Source: Ornithinimicrobium humiphilum (GTDB lineage: Bacteria > Actinomycetota > Actinomycetes > Actinomycetales > Dermatophilaceae). From it: a stretch of 64,000 nucleotides of DNA. Shown here in pieces: positions 43,181 through 51,902 of this stretch. Numbering within the stretch: the stretch's first letter is position 1; each line of letters opens with the position of its first letter. The translations under genes were made by a program, and so were the position numbers. The notes under the pieces were generated by a model that had not been told where the DNA came from, did not search any database, and saw only the letters and a program-made list of their open reading frames with translations. The DNA lies in NCBI RefSeq assembly GCF_006716885.1, contig NZ_VFPU01000001.1, forward strand, positions 1-64,000, given 5' to 3'.

Positions 43181-43504
43181 ATGGCCACCACCCAGACCAC
43201 CGACGCCACCTTCACCGAGGACGTGCTGCAGCACGACGGCCCCGTCCTCGTCGACTTCTGGGCCCCCTGGTGCGGGCCCTGCAAGATGGTCGCGCCCATC
43301 CTCGAGGAGCTCTCCGAGGAGTGGGGCGACAAGCTCAAGGTCGTCAAGCTCAACACCGACGAGAACCCCCAGATCACGCAGGCCTACGGCATCACGGGCA
43401 TCCCCACGATGAACGTCTACCAGGGCGGGGAGGTCGTCAAGACCCTCGTCGGGGCGCTCCCGAAGAAGAAGCTGGCCCAGGAGCTGGAGCAGTTCACCAG
43501 CTGA
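43181..43504 (+). CDS. trxA: Thioredoxin
   Basis: 107 aa, ATG 43181 after a GGAAGGA ribosome-binding site. Active site W30-C31-G-P-C34 in FWAPWCGPCKM, and the cis-proline loop GIPTMNVYQGG. General protein disulfide reductase recycled by the neighbouring TrxB. In mycobacteria the amidase-like gene cwlM follows; here the convergent parB comes directly, separated by a strong hairpin. Confidence 0.96.
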   Translation: MATTQTTDATFTEDVLQHDGPVLVDFWAPWCGPCKMVAPILEELSEEWGDKLKVVKLNTDENPQITQAYGITGIPTMNVYQGGEVVKTLVGALPKKKLAQELEQFTS

Positions 43505-43522
43505 CGCACCATCACCGACGCC

Positions 43523-43573
43523 GAGACCGGCCGTCCACACGGGTTATCCACAACCCTGTGGACGGCCGGTCTC
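43523..43573. terminator. Bidirectional terminator between trxA and parB, with DnaA-box sequences
   Basis: A perfect 17-bp stem, GAGACCGGCCGTCCACA (43523-43539) against TGTGGACGGCCGGTCTC (43557-43573), with a second inner stem GGGTT/AACCC (43541-43545, 43552-43556). It can end both convergent transcripts. Its arms and loop also contain three 9-mers of the DnaA-box type. Confidence 0.75.
43544..43552 (+). promoter_or_regulatory. Perfect consensus DnaA box (TTATCCACA)
   Basis: TTATCCACA in the loop of the trxA/parB hairpin. Related 9-mers flank it: CCGTCCACA at 43531-43539, its inverse at 43557-43565, and TGTGGAGAA at 43579-43587. About 6 kb from dnaA. Confidence 0.6.
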
Positions 43574-43598
43574 GTTTCTGTGGAGAACCACGCCGGTG

Positions 43599-44654
43599 TC
43601 ACTCGCTGGCGAGGGCTCCCAGGATGCGCTGCAGATCGTCCTGACCTGCGAACTCGACGGTGATCTTGCCCTTGCGCCGACCCATGGTCACCTGGACCCG
43701 CGTGTCGAGGCGCTCGGAGAGCTGCTGGGCGACCTCCTCCAGCTCCGGGGAGGGAGCGGCCCGGCCACGGCGGCGCTGCACCGGGGTGGGGCCGTCCTCG
43801 CCGAGGAGGACGATCTCCTCCACGGAACGCACGGAGAGACCCTCGGCGACGATGCGCTGGGCCAGCCGCTCCATGGCGGCGCCGTCGGGCAGGCCGAGGA
43901 GGGCGCGGGCGTGCCCGGCGGTCAGGACGCCGGAGGCGACACGTCGCTGGACCAGCGGCGGCAGCTTGAGCAGCCGGATGGTGTTGGAGATCTGGGGTCG
44001 CGACCGGCCGATGCGCGCGGCGAGCTCTTCGTGGGTGCAGCCGAAGTCCTCGAGCAGCTGCTGGTAGGCCGCAGCCTCCTCGAGGGGGTTGAGCTGGGCC
44101 CGGTGCAGGTTCTCCAGCAGGGCGTCACGCAGCATGTGCTCGTCGCCGGTGCTGCGCACGATCGCGGGGACGGTCTCCTTGCCGGCCACCTTGGAGGCGC
44201 GCAGCCGGCGCTCGCCCATGACGAGCTCGTAGGGCGGCTCTCCCGCCTCGACCTCGTCGGCCGGCACGGGCCGCACGACGACCGGCTGCAGCACCCCGAG
44301 CTCGGAGATGGAGGCCACGAGCTCGGCGAGGTCGTCCTCGTCGAAGACCTGGCGAGGCTGCTTGGGGTTGGGCCTGATGGCAGAGACGGGCACCTCGGCG
44401 AAGGTGGCTCCGGGGACCGGCGACAGCCCCTCGGGGAGGGAGGTCTCAGCGGCCACGGGCGGATCGGACACCACCGACGCCCCGTCGGGGTCGATGTTTC
44501 CCGTGAAACCGTCCTCGGGCCCGACCTCGCGCTCGGTGGTGCCGGTGACGACCCCCGCGCGGGGGAAGAAGACGTCGGCGGGCCGGTCGCCTGCGGGTGC
44601 CGACGGGATGAGGGCACCCAGGCCCTTGCCCAGTCCTCGGCGACGGTCACTCAT
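43599..44654 (-). CDS. parB: Chromosome-partitioning protein ParB
   Basis: 351 aa from ATG 44654 (ATGA overlap with parA stop). N-terminal ParA-activating helix [14 protein letters not shown], disordered stretch, then the ParB/CTPase domain ([31 protein letters not shown] with the GERRxRA motif, [18 protein letters not shown]), helix-turn-helix ([21 protein letters not shown]) and C-terminal dimer domain. Binds parS and loads onto the origin region. One parS-like 14-mer lies in its own disordered part. Operon with parA. Confidence 0.96.
   Translation of the reverse strand: MSDRRRGLGKGLGALIPSAPAGDRPADVFFPRAGVVTGTTEREVGPEDGFTGNIDPDGASVVSDPPVAAETSLPEGLSPVPGATFAEVPVSAIRPNPKQPRQVFDEDDLAELVASISELGVLQPVVVRPVPADEVEAGEPPYELVMGERRLRASKVAGKETVPAIVRSTGDEHMLRDALLENLHRAQLNPLEEAAAYQQLLEDFGCTHEELAARIGRSRPQISNTIRLLKLPPLVQRRVASGVLTAGHARALLGLPDGAAMERLAQRIVAEGLSVRSVEEIVLLGEDGPTPVQRRRGRAAPSPELEEVAQQLSERLDTRVQVTMGRRKGKITVEFAGQDDLQRILGALASE
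44496..44509 (+). repeat. parS-like site inside parB
   Basis: GTTTCCCGTGAAAC on the plus strand, one base off the palindrome GTTTCACGTGAAAC. In the coding frame it encodes GFTGN, a different frame and orientation from the three copies in parA. Confidence 0.65.
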
Positions 44655-45832
44655 GCTGAAACCTCCTGGAGCTGACGCATCTCGGCAGCAGCTTCGACGT
44701 AGGACAGGGCACCCGTGCTGGTCGGGTCGTAGGTGATGACGGTCTCGCCGTGGCTCGGAGCCTCGCTGATGCGGACCGAGCGCGGGATGGCGGCGCGCAG
44801 CACACGGGGGCCGAAGTACTCTCGCACCTGGGCGGCCACGTCGGCGGAGAGTCGCGTGCGTGCGTCGTACATGGTCAGCAGGATGGTGCTGACCTCGAGC
44901 TCGGCGTTGAGGTGCTGCTGGATGAGCTCGACGTTCTTGAGCAGCTGGCTCAGACCCTCGAGCGCGTAGTACTCGCACTGGATCGGGATGAGCACCTCGC
45001 GTGCCGCGACGAAGGCGTTGACCGTGAGGAGCCCGAGGCTCGGTGGGCAGTCGATGAGCACCAGGTCGATCTCGTCACCCTCGGCGCGGCTGGAGAGGTA
45101 GACGTCCAGCGCACGTCGGAGGCGGTGCTCGCGCGCCACCAGGGGGACGAGCTCGATCTCCGCGCCGGCCAGGTCGATGGTGGCAGGGGCACCGAGCAGA
45201 CCGGGGACGTGCGGACTCTCGCGCACGACCTCCTCGAGCGGGACGCCGTCGATCAGGACGTCGTAGATCCCGGTCGTGCCGCTCTGGTGCGGGATGCTCA
45301 GGGCCGTGCTCGCATTGCCCTGCGGGTCCATGTCGACCACCAGGACGCGCAGGCCCGCTTCCGCCATCGCCGCCGCGATGTTGACCGTCGAGGTCGTCTT
45401 GCCGACGCCGCCCTTCTGGTTGGCGACCGTGAGGATGCGCGTGCCGGTCCAGCCGTGCGTCCGCGCGGTCGGATCTGGCTGTGCGATCCCGGTGGACGTT
45501 TCACGGGAAACCTCCGTTTCACGGGAAACGTCAGCACCGCCCGACGACTGGAGGGCTGCACCTCGCTCGGGCGCCGCAGGCTGTCCGCCTGCTGGTCGAT
45601 GATCACCTTCGGAGGTGTTCTCGTCCTCCGCGGCGCCGTCCGAGTGGGCGATGTCCGCCACGTGACCCTCTTCCGTCGATGTTTCACGGGAAACGTCACC
45701 ACCGACGAGCGTGTCCAGCGAGGCGGAGCCCGGCCACCCCAGGCCCGTGCGCGCCGCACCGGAGGGGGCATCGAAGGACGAGGTGGGGCGCGTTCCCGGC
45801 CAGCCGAGGGCGCCGTGGTGAGTGGTAGTCAT
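44651..45832 (-). CDS. parA: Chromosome-partitioning ATPase ParA
   Basis: 393 aa from ATG 45832, with GGAGTCC upstream (the frame continues to 45871). The first ~125 residues are disordered and contain three VSRET repeats, which come from the three parS-like DNA sites. The deviant Walker ATPase follows: [49 protein letters not shown], and [12 protein letters not shown]. Non-specific DNA-binding partner of ParB in moving the origin. Upstream gap of 77 bases to rsmG. Confidence 0.95.
   Translation of the reverse strand: MTTTHHGALGWPGTRPTSSFDAPSGAARTGLGWPGSASLDTLVGGDVSRETSTEEGHVADIAHSDGAAEDENTSEGDHRPAGGQPAAPERGAALQSSGGADVSRETEVSRETSTGIAQPDPTARTHGWTGTRILTVANQKGGVGKTTSTVNIAAAMAEAGLRVLVVDMDPQGNASTALSIPHQSGTTGIYDVLIDGVPLEEVVRESPHVPGLLGAPATIDLAGAEIELVPLVAREHRLRRALDVYLSSRAEGDEIDLVLIDCPPSLGLLTVNAFVAAREVLIPIQCEYYALEGLSQLLKNVELIQQHLNAELEVSTILLTMYDARTRLSADVAAQVREYFGPRVLRAAIPRSVRISEAPSHGETVITYDPTSTGALSYVEAAAEMRQLQEVSA
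45499..45512 (+). repeat. parS-like site 1 in parA
   Basis: GTTTCACGGGAAAC, one base from the perfect parS palindrome; encodes VSRET on the minus strand. Confidence 0.65.
45517..45530 (+). repeat. parS-like site 2 in parA
   Basis: Identical 14-mer to the one at 45499, centre-to-centre 18 bases away in the same orientation. Confidence 0.65.
45681..45694 (+). repeat. parS-like site 3 in parA
   Basis: Third identical 14-mer, 151 bases from site 2, again encoding VSRET. Confidence 0.65.
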
Positions 45833-45909
45833 GAGGACTCCATCATCGCCGATCGAGGTGGCAGTTCCCAAGCCGCCCCCGGTCGTGTCGGCCCCCCGGG
45901 AACTCGTGG

Positions 45910-46650
45910 TCAGACCGAGCCGCGTGAGCGACGCGCGCTCTTCGACCGCGTCTTCCGCCCGCGCCGCGACGTCGGGGACGGACTCCGGGCGGGCTCCCGC
46001 AACGTCTCGGGCCGGACGATCTCGACGACCCTCACGGGATCGCTGACCCTGCCTTCACCGACGACGTGCAGGTGGGCGATCTCGACGCCCAGCCCGTCGA
46101 GCAGGGGGGCCGCCTCGTCCAGCTCGCGCGATGCCGACTCGCCCTTGAGCGCGAGCAGCCGCCCACCGGGCGACAGGAGCGGGAAGGACCACCGCACCAG
46201 CTTGTCGAGCGAGGCGACCGCACGGGCCGTGACGACGGGCGCTGTCAGCTCGGTCTCCTCCGCACGTCCTCGGTGCACGCTGACGTTGGGCAGCCCCAAG
46301 GTGGCGATCGCGTTCTCCAGCCACGTCGTCCGCCGCAGCAGCGGCTCGACGAGGTGCAGCGTGAGGTCGGGACGCACGATCGCGAGCACCAGACCGGGGA
46401 GCCCCGCTCCCGACCCGATGTCGATGATGGTCTCGCCCTCGGGCAGGAGCGACTCCATGACCGCGCAGTTGACCAGGTGGCGCTCCCACAGCCGGGGCGC
46501 CTCGCGTGGACCCACGAGCCCGTGGGAGATCCCCGTCGTCGCGAGCAGCTCGGCATAGCGCGCCGCCAGCTCGAGCTGGGGTCCGAAGACGTCGGCGGCC
46601 TCGGCCGGCGGCGGAGGAGCCGCCGGCTCGAGGCCGGCCTGGTCCGTCAT
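45910..46650 (-). CDS. rsmG: 16S rRNA (guanine-N7) methyltransferase RsmG
   Basis: 246 aa from ATG 46650. SAM-binding motif I IIDIGSGAGLPGLVLAIVRP, then LHLVEPLLRRTTWLENAI and VTARAVASLDKLVRW, all standard for RsmG/GidB, which makes m7G at position 527 of 16S rRNA. The basic C-terminal tail (~215-246, RRGRKTRSKSARRSRG) is an extension beyond the usual enzyme. Belongs to the minus-strand rpmH-to-parB cluster, 17 bases after jag. Confidence 0.94.
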   Translation of the reverse strand: MTDQAGLEPAAPPPPAEAADVFGPQLELAARYAELLATTGISHGLVGPREAPRLWERHLVNCAVMESLLPEGETIIDIGSGAGLPGLVLAIVRPDLTLHLVEPLLRRTTWLENAIATLGLPNVSVHRGRAEETELTAPVVTARAVASLDKLVRWSFPLLSPGGRLLALKGESASRELDEAAPLLDGLGVEIAHLHVVGEGRVSDPVRVVEIVRPETLREPARSPSPTSRRGRKTRSKSARRSRGSV

Positions 46651-46667
46651 CGTGGTGCTGACGGAGA

Positions 46668-47327
46668 TCAGGAGGCGGGGTGGATGACGACGTAGCGCGA
46701 GGGCTCGACGCCCTCGGACTCCGAGGTCAGACCGGCGGCGAGGACCTCGTCGTGGACGACCTTGCGCTCGAAGGCCGTCATGGGCTCCAGCTCACGGGAC
46801 TCACCGGACTCCTTGACCTCCTCGATCGCGCGGCGCGCGGTCTTGACCAACGCGGACCGACGGTCGGCGCGGTAGCCCGCGACGTCGAGCATCAGCCGGC
46901 TGCGCTCACCCGTCTCCGCCTGCACGGCGAGACGGGTGAGCTCCTGGAGGGCGTCCAGCACCGAACCTCCGGGCCCGACCAGGCGACGGGGGGCCGGCCC
47001 GTCCTCGGAGTCCACGATCGCCACCGCCGCGCGGTCGCCCTCGATGTCGACCTCGAGGTCTCCGGCGAGATCGGCGATGTCGAGGAGACCCTCCAGGAAG
47101 TCGGCCGCGACCTCTCCCTCGCGCACCAGCTCCTCGGTCCGGTTGCGGGAGGAGCGGACGGGCCGGTCACCGGCGTCGTCAGCGGCCTCCTTCTCCGCGG
47201 CCTCCGCGCTCCCGGCACCGTCGGTGGCCGGCGCGGTGGCCTCGGTGGTCGGCTCCGCCGCGGCGGTCTCGGTCCCGACCGGGGCGACGGCGTCGTCGGT
47301 GGTCGTGGTCTCGGGGGACGTGCTCAT
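46668..47327 (-). CDS. jag: R3H/KH RNA-binding protein Jag (KhpB)
   Basis: 219 aa from ATG 47327 with GGAGAGA upstream (longer frame to 47534 is shadow). Acidic, low-complexity first ~75 residues, KH domain (RRLVGPGGSVLDALQELTRL) and C-terminal R3H domain (MTAFERKVVHDEVLAAGL). RNA-binding partner gene always next to yidC. Function in actinobacteria is not well defined; links to RNA metabolism and cell division in other Gram-positives. Confidence 0.93.
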   Translation of the reverse strand: MSTSPETTTTDDAVAPVGTETAAAEPTTEATAPATDGAGSAEAAEKEAADDAGDRPVRSSRNRTEELVREGEVAADFLEGLLDIADLAGDLEVDIEGDRAAVAIVDSEDGPAPRRLVGPGGSVLDALQELTRLAVQAETGERSRLMLDVAGYRADRRSALVKTARRAIEEVKESGESRELEPMTAFERKVVHDEVLAAGLTSESEGVEPSRYVVIHPAS

Positions 47328-47403
47328 GTGGTGTCTCTCCTCCGGATGGCCGGCGTCGCCGGCGGGCTGAGGTGGGCGCCCGGCAGGACCGGGCGAGGTC
47401 GGG

Positions 47404-48375
47404 TCAGCGCTTCTTGGAGCGCTTCTTGCTCTTGGGCTGCGTGCGCTGGCCGGTGCGCTGCTGCGTCTCCGCCGACGCCGCCTCGCGCTCCTTGAGCAGG
47501 TTGGGGTTCTTGAGCTGGATGCCCGAGGCGTCACGACCCTTGCGGGCCATCCGCTCGCGGTACTTCTTCTCCGCGGGCGAGCCGGGCGCCGGCATGTTGC
47601 GGATGACGAAGAACTGCTGGCCCATCGTCCACAGGTTGCTGACCGTCCAGTAGATGAGCAGCGCGACCGGGAAGTTCACACCTGTGACGGCGAAGACGAT
47701 CGGCAGGATGTAGATCAGCATCTGCTGCTGCTTGGCCATCGGGCTGTTGAGCGCCTCGGGCGACATGTTCTGGCGCATCAGCTGGTGGCTGGTGATGAAC
47801 TGCGTCGCCGACATCACGACGATGAGGACCGCCGAGAGGATCTTGGCGGAGGTGTCCTGGTCGTGCAGGAAGGTCGAGGTCAGCCCCGCGCCGAGGATCT
47901 CGGAGTTGGCCATCTTGGTGGCGAGCTCGAAGGAGAACAGGCCCAGCGGGTCGGCCCGGCCGTCGGAGACCGCCTCGGCGCTGTTGAGCAGCCGGAACAG
48001 CGCGAAGAAGAACGGCATCTGGATGAGGATCGGCAGGCAGGCGCTGAAGGGGTTGGCCCCCGCCTCGCGGTAGAGCGCGAAGGTCTCCTCCTGGAACGCC
48101 TTCTGCGAGGCCTGGTCCTTCTTGCCCTTGTAGCGGGCCTGGATCTTGGCCAGCTCGGGCTGGACCATCTGCAGCCGGCGCTGGCTCTTGATCTGCCGGA
48201 TCATCAGCGGCGTCAGCAGCGCACGCAGCGTGATGACGAGGCCGACGATGGCCAGCACCCAGGTCCACCCGCTCGTGTCCGGCAGGCCCAGCCGGGTCAG
48301 CAGCCACTCGAAACCGACCAGGATGGCGGAGTCGAACCAGATGAACGGGAAGAGGATGGTGTCGAAGAAACCCAT
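47404..48375 (-). CDS. yidC: Membrane protein insertase YidC
   Basis: 323 aa from ATG 48375, after GAGGACT. Five membrane segments; first cytoplasmic loop RQIKSQRRLQMVQPELAKIQ typical of YidC/Oxa1, the conserved groove Arg in TLRALLTPLMIRQI, and LPILIQMPFFFALFRLL. The C-terminal 50 residues are very basic (PKSKKRSKKR) and should touch the ribosome. Inserts small membrane proteins alone or with SecYEG. Downstream of yidD and upstream of jag. Confidence 0.96.
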   Translation of the reverse strand: MGFFDTILFPFIWFDSAILVGFEWLLTRLGLPDTSGWTWVLAIVGLVITLRALLTPLMIRQIKSQRRLQMVQPELAKIQARYKGKKDQASQKAFQEETFALYREAGANPFSACLPILIQMPFFFALFRLLNSAEAVSDGRADPLGLFSFELATKMANSEILGAGLTSTFLHDQDTSAKILSAVLIVVMSATQFITSHQLMRQNMSPEALNSPMAKQQQMLIYILPIVFAVTGVNFPVALLIYWTVSNLWTMGQQFFVIRNMPAPGSPAEKKYRERMARKGRDASGIQLKNPNLLKEREAASAETQQRTGQRTQPKSKKRSKKR

Positions 48376-48405
48376 GGAGTCCTCAGGGTCGGCGGCGAGC
48401 GGGGC

Positions 48406-48777
48406 TCACCGGGAAGCGGGGTCGGGGCGCCCTGGGGCGCCGGTCCCGACGTGGTCGTGGGTGCAGGGGACGCCCTCGGGGCGTCGGCGCGGCGGGACGT
48501 GGTCCACGCCCCCGCGCGCGAAGGGGTTGCACCGGAGCAGCCGCAGCAGCGTCAGCCAGGTGCCGCGCACCGGGCCGAACCGCTCGAGGGCCGTCACGGA
48601 GTAGGCCGAGCAGGACGGGTAGTAGCGGCACACCGGCCCGAGCAGCGGCGAGATCGTGCGTTGGTAGAGGCGGACGAGCAGCACCAGCGGCAGCGCCGCA
48701 CGGCTGCGGGGCTCGCCCTCCGCGACCCCGCCGCGGTGCACGTCGCGCAGCTCGTCGGTGGGGGCCACGGCGGTCAC
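48406..48777 (-). CDS. yidD: Membrane protein insertion efficiency factor YidD
   Basis: 123 aa from GTG 48777, overlapping the rnpA stop (GTGA). Core motif [20 protein letters not shown] continuing [14 protein letters not shown], then [12 protein letters not shown], as in all YidD proteins. The N-terminal 35 residues and the last ~25 are longer than in most homologues (~70-85 aa). Amphipathic, associates with the inner membrane beside YidC. Confidence 0.93.
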   Translation of the reverse strand: MTAVAPTDELRDVHRGGVAEGEPRSRAALPLVLLVRLYQRTISPLLGPVCRYYPSCSAYSVTALERFGPVRGTWLTLLRLLRCNPFARGGVDHVPPRRRPEGVPCTHDHVGTGAPGRPDPASR

Positions 48778-49193
48778 CGCGTCCTCCGGCCGGACCGCAT
48801 CACCTGCGCGAGCGCGGCGTCGAGCGCCTCGCCCAGCTGCGAGGAGCTCGCGGTGGCCGAGGGTGGCAGGGCGCGCACCACGAGGTCGGACCCCTCGGGG
48901 AGCCGGTCCAGACGCGCGGCGACCTGGGCGCGGAGCCGACGCACGACGCGGTGCCGGACCACCGATCCCCCCACGGCCTTGGACACCACAAAACCCACGC
49001 GCGGCGAACGCGTGGGTGGTGGGTCCGGGCTCGCCCCCGCAGGACCGCCCGAGGAGCCGGAGCCCTCGGGGCGTGCCAGGTGCACCACGAGCAGGTCGGT
49101 GCCCGCCCGGGCCCTGCGCGCCCGACCGGGACCTCCGCGCAGCACGGCGCGGTAGTCCTGGGGACGCGTCAGGCGGTGCCGTCGCGGGAGCAT
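48774..49193 (-). CDS. rnpA: Ribonuclease P protein component
   Basis: 139 aa from ATG 49193. Starts [20 protein letters not shown] as usual and has [20 protein letters not shown] followed by RLR, the RNR-type RNA-binding motif in slightly altered form. The segment [20 protein letters not shown] (~40-60) is an added low-complexity loop. Needed with RNase P RNA for 5' maturation of tRNAs. Located 26 bases after rpmH. Confidence 0.93.
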   Translation of the reverse strand: MLPRRHRLTRPQDYRAVLRGGPGRARRARAGTDLLVVHLARPEGSGSSGGPAGASPDPPPTRSPRVGFVVSKAVGGSVVRHRVVRRLRAQVAARLDRLPEGSDLVVRALPPSATASSSQLGEALDAALAQVMRSGRRTR

Positions 49194-49219
49194 CTGCGGC
49201 TGCCGGGGGCGGCCGCGGC

Positions 49220-49357
49220 TCAGGCGGAGATGGAGGAGCGGCCCTTGCGACGGCGGGCGGCCAGGATGGCGCGGCCCGCACGGGTGCGCATCCGCAGGCG
49301 GAAGCCGTGCTTCTTGGCGCGGCGGCGGTTGTTCGGCTGGAACGTACGCTTGCTCAT
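49220..49357 (-). CDS. rpmH: 50S ribosomal protein L34
   Basis: 45 aa, [20 protein letters not shown] and so on; full-length L34, very basic. Start at ATG 49357, GGAGC upstream. First gene of the minus-strand rpmH-rnpA-yidD-yidC-jag-rsmG-parAB run that faces away from oriC. Confidence 0.97.
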   Translation of the reverse strand: MSKRTFQPNNRRRAKKHGFRLRMRTRAGRAILAARRRKGRSSISA

Positions 49358-49564
49358 CGTTGGTGCTCCGGTGACGGGGACCGAGGGGAACGGTCCGTGG
49401 TTCATGGACGGTCGTCGTTGCGCAGGACTGCGGCAGCGACGACCGGTGCGACTTCGGCCGCCGACGAAAGCCCACACGCCGACGGGAACCGGGCGACATC
49501 TGGTGTCGATCCCCGGTCCGGCGCACCCATGGGCAGGCGAAAGCGGCCGAAACGGCCTCGTCCC

Positions 49565-49594
49565 ACGGTACGGGAGCGCCGGCCCCAGGGTCAA
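49565..49594 (-). promoter_or_regulatory. rpmH operon promoter
   Basis: Minus strand: TTGACC (49594-49589), 18 bases, TACCGT (49570-49565). Best sigma-70-type promoter in the window; leader about 200 nt to the rpmH ATG. Confidence 0.65.
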
Positions 49595-49726
49595 ACCAGC
49601 GCCGGGGGACGCAGCTCGTCAGGGGTGTCACGAGGCGAACCCGCCATCATCCACGGTCTGCGAACCCACGTGCCGGAGACACGCCGAACGGGTGCAAGAA
49701 TGTCGTCCCGAATCCGGGAGGGACAC

Positions 49727-49756
49727 TTGCCGGACGCTGACCCGGGCTGTTAGCGT
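49727..49756 (+). promoter_or_regulatory. dnaA promoter
   Basis: TTGCCG (49727-49732), 18 bases, TAGCGT (49751-49756). It lies before the three DnaA-box-like 9-mers, which would fall in the leader and could mediate autoregulation. Confidence 0.55.
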
Positions 49757-49783
49757 CGCGGCTTCACCGCCCTTTCCACCGGT

Positions 49784-49816
49784 TCGTCCACACCCTGTGG
49801 ACAATTCTGTGGACAA
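49784..49816. promoter_or_regulatory. DnaA-box cluster upstream of dnaA
   Basis: TCGTCCACA at 49784-49792, then TGTGGACAA at 49796-49804 and again at 49808-49816 (12-base spacing). The last two are the reverse complement of TTGTCCACA, the usual actinobacterial box. The rest of the ~500-base rpmH-dnaA gap (49358-49854) holds the two promoters listed and no gene that I can see. Confidence 0.7.
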
Positions 49817-49854
49817 TGTATGTGCCGGCCTATGACGAGGGGGATGAGCAGTTC

Positions 49855-51318
49855 GTGAGCGCGCAGTCCCCCGTCGACTCCGCCGCCGTGTGGAACCGCG
49901 TCGTCGCCACGATCGAGTCCCGGGGGGTCACCGCCCGCGACCGCGCCTTCCTCCGCCTCACCCAGCTCGTCGGGCTGCTCGACAGCACCGCGCTCCTGGC
50001 CGTGCCCTACCAGCACACCAAGGACACGCTCGAGACCACGCTGCGGCAGCCGATCGTCGAGGCGCTCGCCTCCGAGCTGGGTCACGACGTGCGCCTGGCG
50101 ATCACGGTCGACGAGGACCTGCGCAAGCAGGTCGAGGACGAGAGCGACGAGGCCCCCGCCGCGCCGGCCGCGCCTCCGGAGGAGCCGCCCGCGGCCTCCG
50201 GCCGCACGGCATACCGTCCCAACGGGTCGTCCCCCGACGTGCAGCGCGCCTCGGGGGGTGCGGCCCAGACGGCCGGCGCCGAGGACGCCCGACTGAACCC
50301 GAAGTACACCTTCGACACGTTCGTGTCCGGCTCGTCCAACCGCTTCGCGCACGCCGCCTCGCTCGCGGTCGCCGAGTCCCCGGCACGCGCCTACAACCCG
50401 CTCTTCATCTACGGGGAGTCGGGACTGGGCAAGACCCACCTGCTCCACGCGATCGGGCACTACGCGCGCAGCCTCTACCCGGGCGTCCGGGTCCGCTACG
50501 TGAACTCCGAGGAGTTCACCAACGACTTCATCAACAGCATCCGCGACGACAAGGCCGGTGCCTTCCAGCGCCGTTACCGCAACGTCGACTTCCTGCTCGT
50601 GGACGACATCCAGTTCCTCCAGGGCAAGGAGCAGACGGTCGAGGAGTTCTTCCACACCTTCAACACGCTGCACAACAGCGAGAAGCAGGTGGTGATCACC
50701 TCCGACCAGCCGCCCAAGCGGCTCTCCGGCTTCGCCGAGCGCATGCGCAGCCGCTTCGAGTGGGGCCTGCTCACCGACGTGCAGCCGCCCGACCTCGAGA
50801 CTCGCATCGCCATCCTCAAGAAGAAGGCGGCGCAGGAAGGCATGCAGCTGCCCGACGAGGTGCTCGAGCTCATCGGCAGCAAGATCAGCACCAACATCCG
50901 CGAGCTGGAGGGCGCGCTGATCCGTGTCACGGCCTTCGCGTCGCTGTCGAGCACGCCCCCCGACGCCGCCCTGGCCTCGCACGTGCTCAAGGACATCATC
51001 CCGAGCAGCGAGTCGGCCGCGATCACCGTGACGACGATCATGGCCGAGGTCGCCGACTACTTCTCCATCAGCATGGACGAGCTGTGCGGCACCTCCCGCT
51101 CGCGAACGCTCGTCAACGCCCGGCAGATCGCGATGTACCTGTGCCGGGAGCTCACCGACCTCTCGCTGCCCAAGATCGGGCAGGAGTTCGGCGGCCGCGA
51201 CCACACGACGGTGATGCACGCCGAGCGCAAGATCCGCCAGCTCATCGGCGAGCGGCGCGCGCTGTACGACCAGATCACCGAGCTCACCGGCATCATCCGC
51301 AAGGCCTCCGCCCGCTAG
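49855..51318 (+). CDS. dnaA: Chromosomal replication initiator DnaA
   Basis: 487 aa from GTG 49855 (MSAQSPVDSAAVWNRVV), preceded by AGGGGG; ATG 49816 is an in-frame alternative but lies in a DnaA box and has no ribosome-binding site. Domain I to ~90, Pro/Ala-rich domain II (~92-150), AAA+ domain III with GESGLGKTH (~187-195), LLVDDIQFLQG and Arg-rich sensor parts, domain IV with the signature CRELTDLSLPKIGQEFGGRD (box recognition). Opens oriC; gene flanked on both sides by DnaA-box clusters. Confidence 0.96.
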   Translation: MSAQSPVDSAAVWNRVVATIESRGVTARDRAFLRLTQLVGLLDSTALLAVPYQHTKDTLETTLRQPIVEALASELGHDVRLAITVDEDLRKQVEDESDEAPAAPAAPPEEPPAASGRTAYRPNGSSPDVQRASGGAAQTAGAEDARLNPKYTFDTFVSGSSNRFAHAASLAVAESPARAYNPLFIYGESGLGKTHLLHAIGHYARSLYPGVRVRYVNSEEFTNDFINSIRDDKAGAFQRRYRNVDFLLVDDIQFLQGKEQTVEEFFHTFNTLHNSEKQVVITSDQPPKRLSGFAERMRSRFEWGLLTDVQPPDLETRIAILKKKAAQEGMQLPDEVLELIGSKISTNIRELEGALIRVTAFASLSSTPPDAALASHVLKDIIPSSESAAITVTTIMAEVADYFSISMDELCGTSRSRTLVNARQIAMYLCRELTDLSLPKIGQEFGGRDHTTVMHAERKIRQLIGERRALYDQITELTGIIRKASAR

Positions 51319-51902
51319 CCGAAGGCCCGTCCTCCGTCATACCCACGTTGTCCACAGGCTGTGGACGAACCTGTGGGTTGTTCCGATGACCCGTCCTGCC
51401 CGTCGCGGCACGGTTCTTCGAGGCTTCAGGCCGTCCCCGGAGGGTGTGGACGGCCTGTGGACGGGCTGCGGACGACACCCCCCGCGCCCTGGGGACGGGT
51501 GGTGCGTGGCGGGCGCGCTCCTGTGGAGGGCGCTCCTGCGTCCACACCGACCCGCTCGTCGTCCGCAGGGACGTCCACCCGTGGTGCACACCCCCTGAGC
51601 ACCCCTGGTCATGCCCTCCGACCTGCGAGGACGAGCCGCCGCGAGCACGTCGTCCACAGCATCCACAGGCCCGATGACGATGACGAGTTCCCACCAGGAG
51701 AGAAGTTCGCCCCGCGTCCCTGGGGACGGGCGACCGCTGCGGGTGCGGGCCGTGGCAGAGTGGTCGTGCGCGATCCTGCCGGGGGAGCCGACCGCCGATG
51801 GACCTGGCGGCAAGTCTCATGACATGCTGCACTCCCCCGCGTGCCGCCCCCGGCGAGCTCGCGTCCCGTTGTCGTCCGAGTTGAGCCGAAAGGCACTGTG
51901 CC
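51319..51902. other. Putative origin of replication (dnaA-dnaN intergenic region)
   Basis: 584 bases without a gene and with many DnaA-box-like 9-mers in both orientations: TTGTCCACA 51348, TGTGGACGA 51360, TGTGGACGG 51445 and 51456, TGTGGAGGG 51522, GCGTCCACA 51538, TCGTCCACA 51650 and GCATCCACA 51659. This is the standard place of oriC in actinobacteria. I see no clear AT-rich unwinding element; the window's GC content hides it. The last 30 bases hold GAAAGG before dnaN. Confidence 0.75.

Noticed and set aside
49358..49800. Small extra gene between rpmH and dnaA
   Set aside because: No frame has a good start, coding look and ribosome-binding site; the stretch is better explained by two promoters and DnaA boxes.
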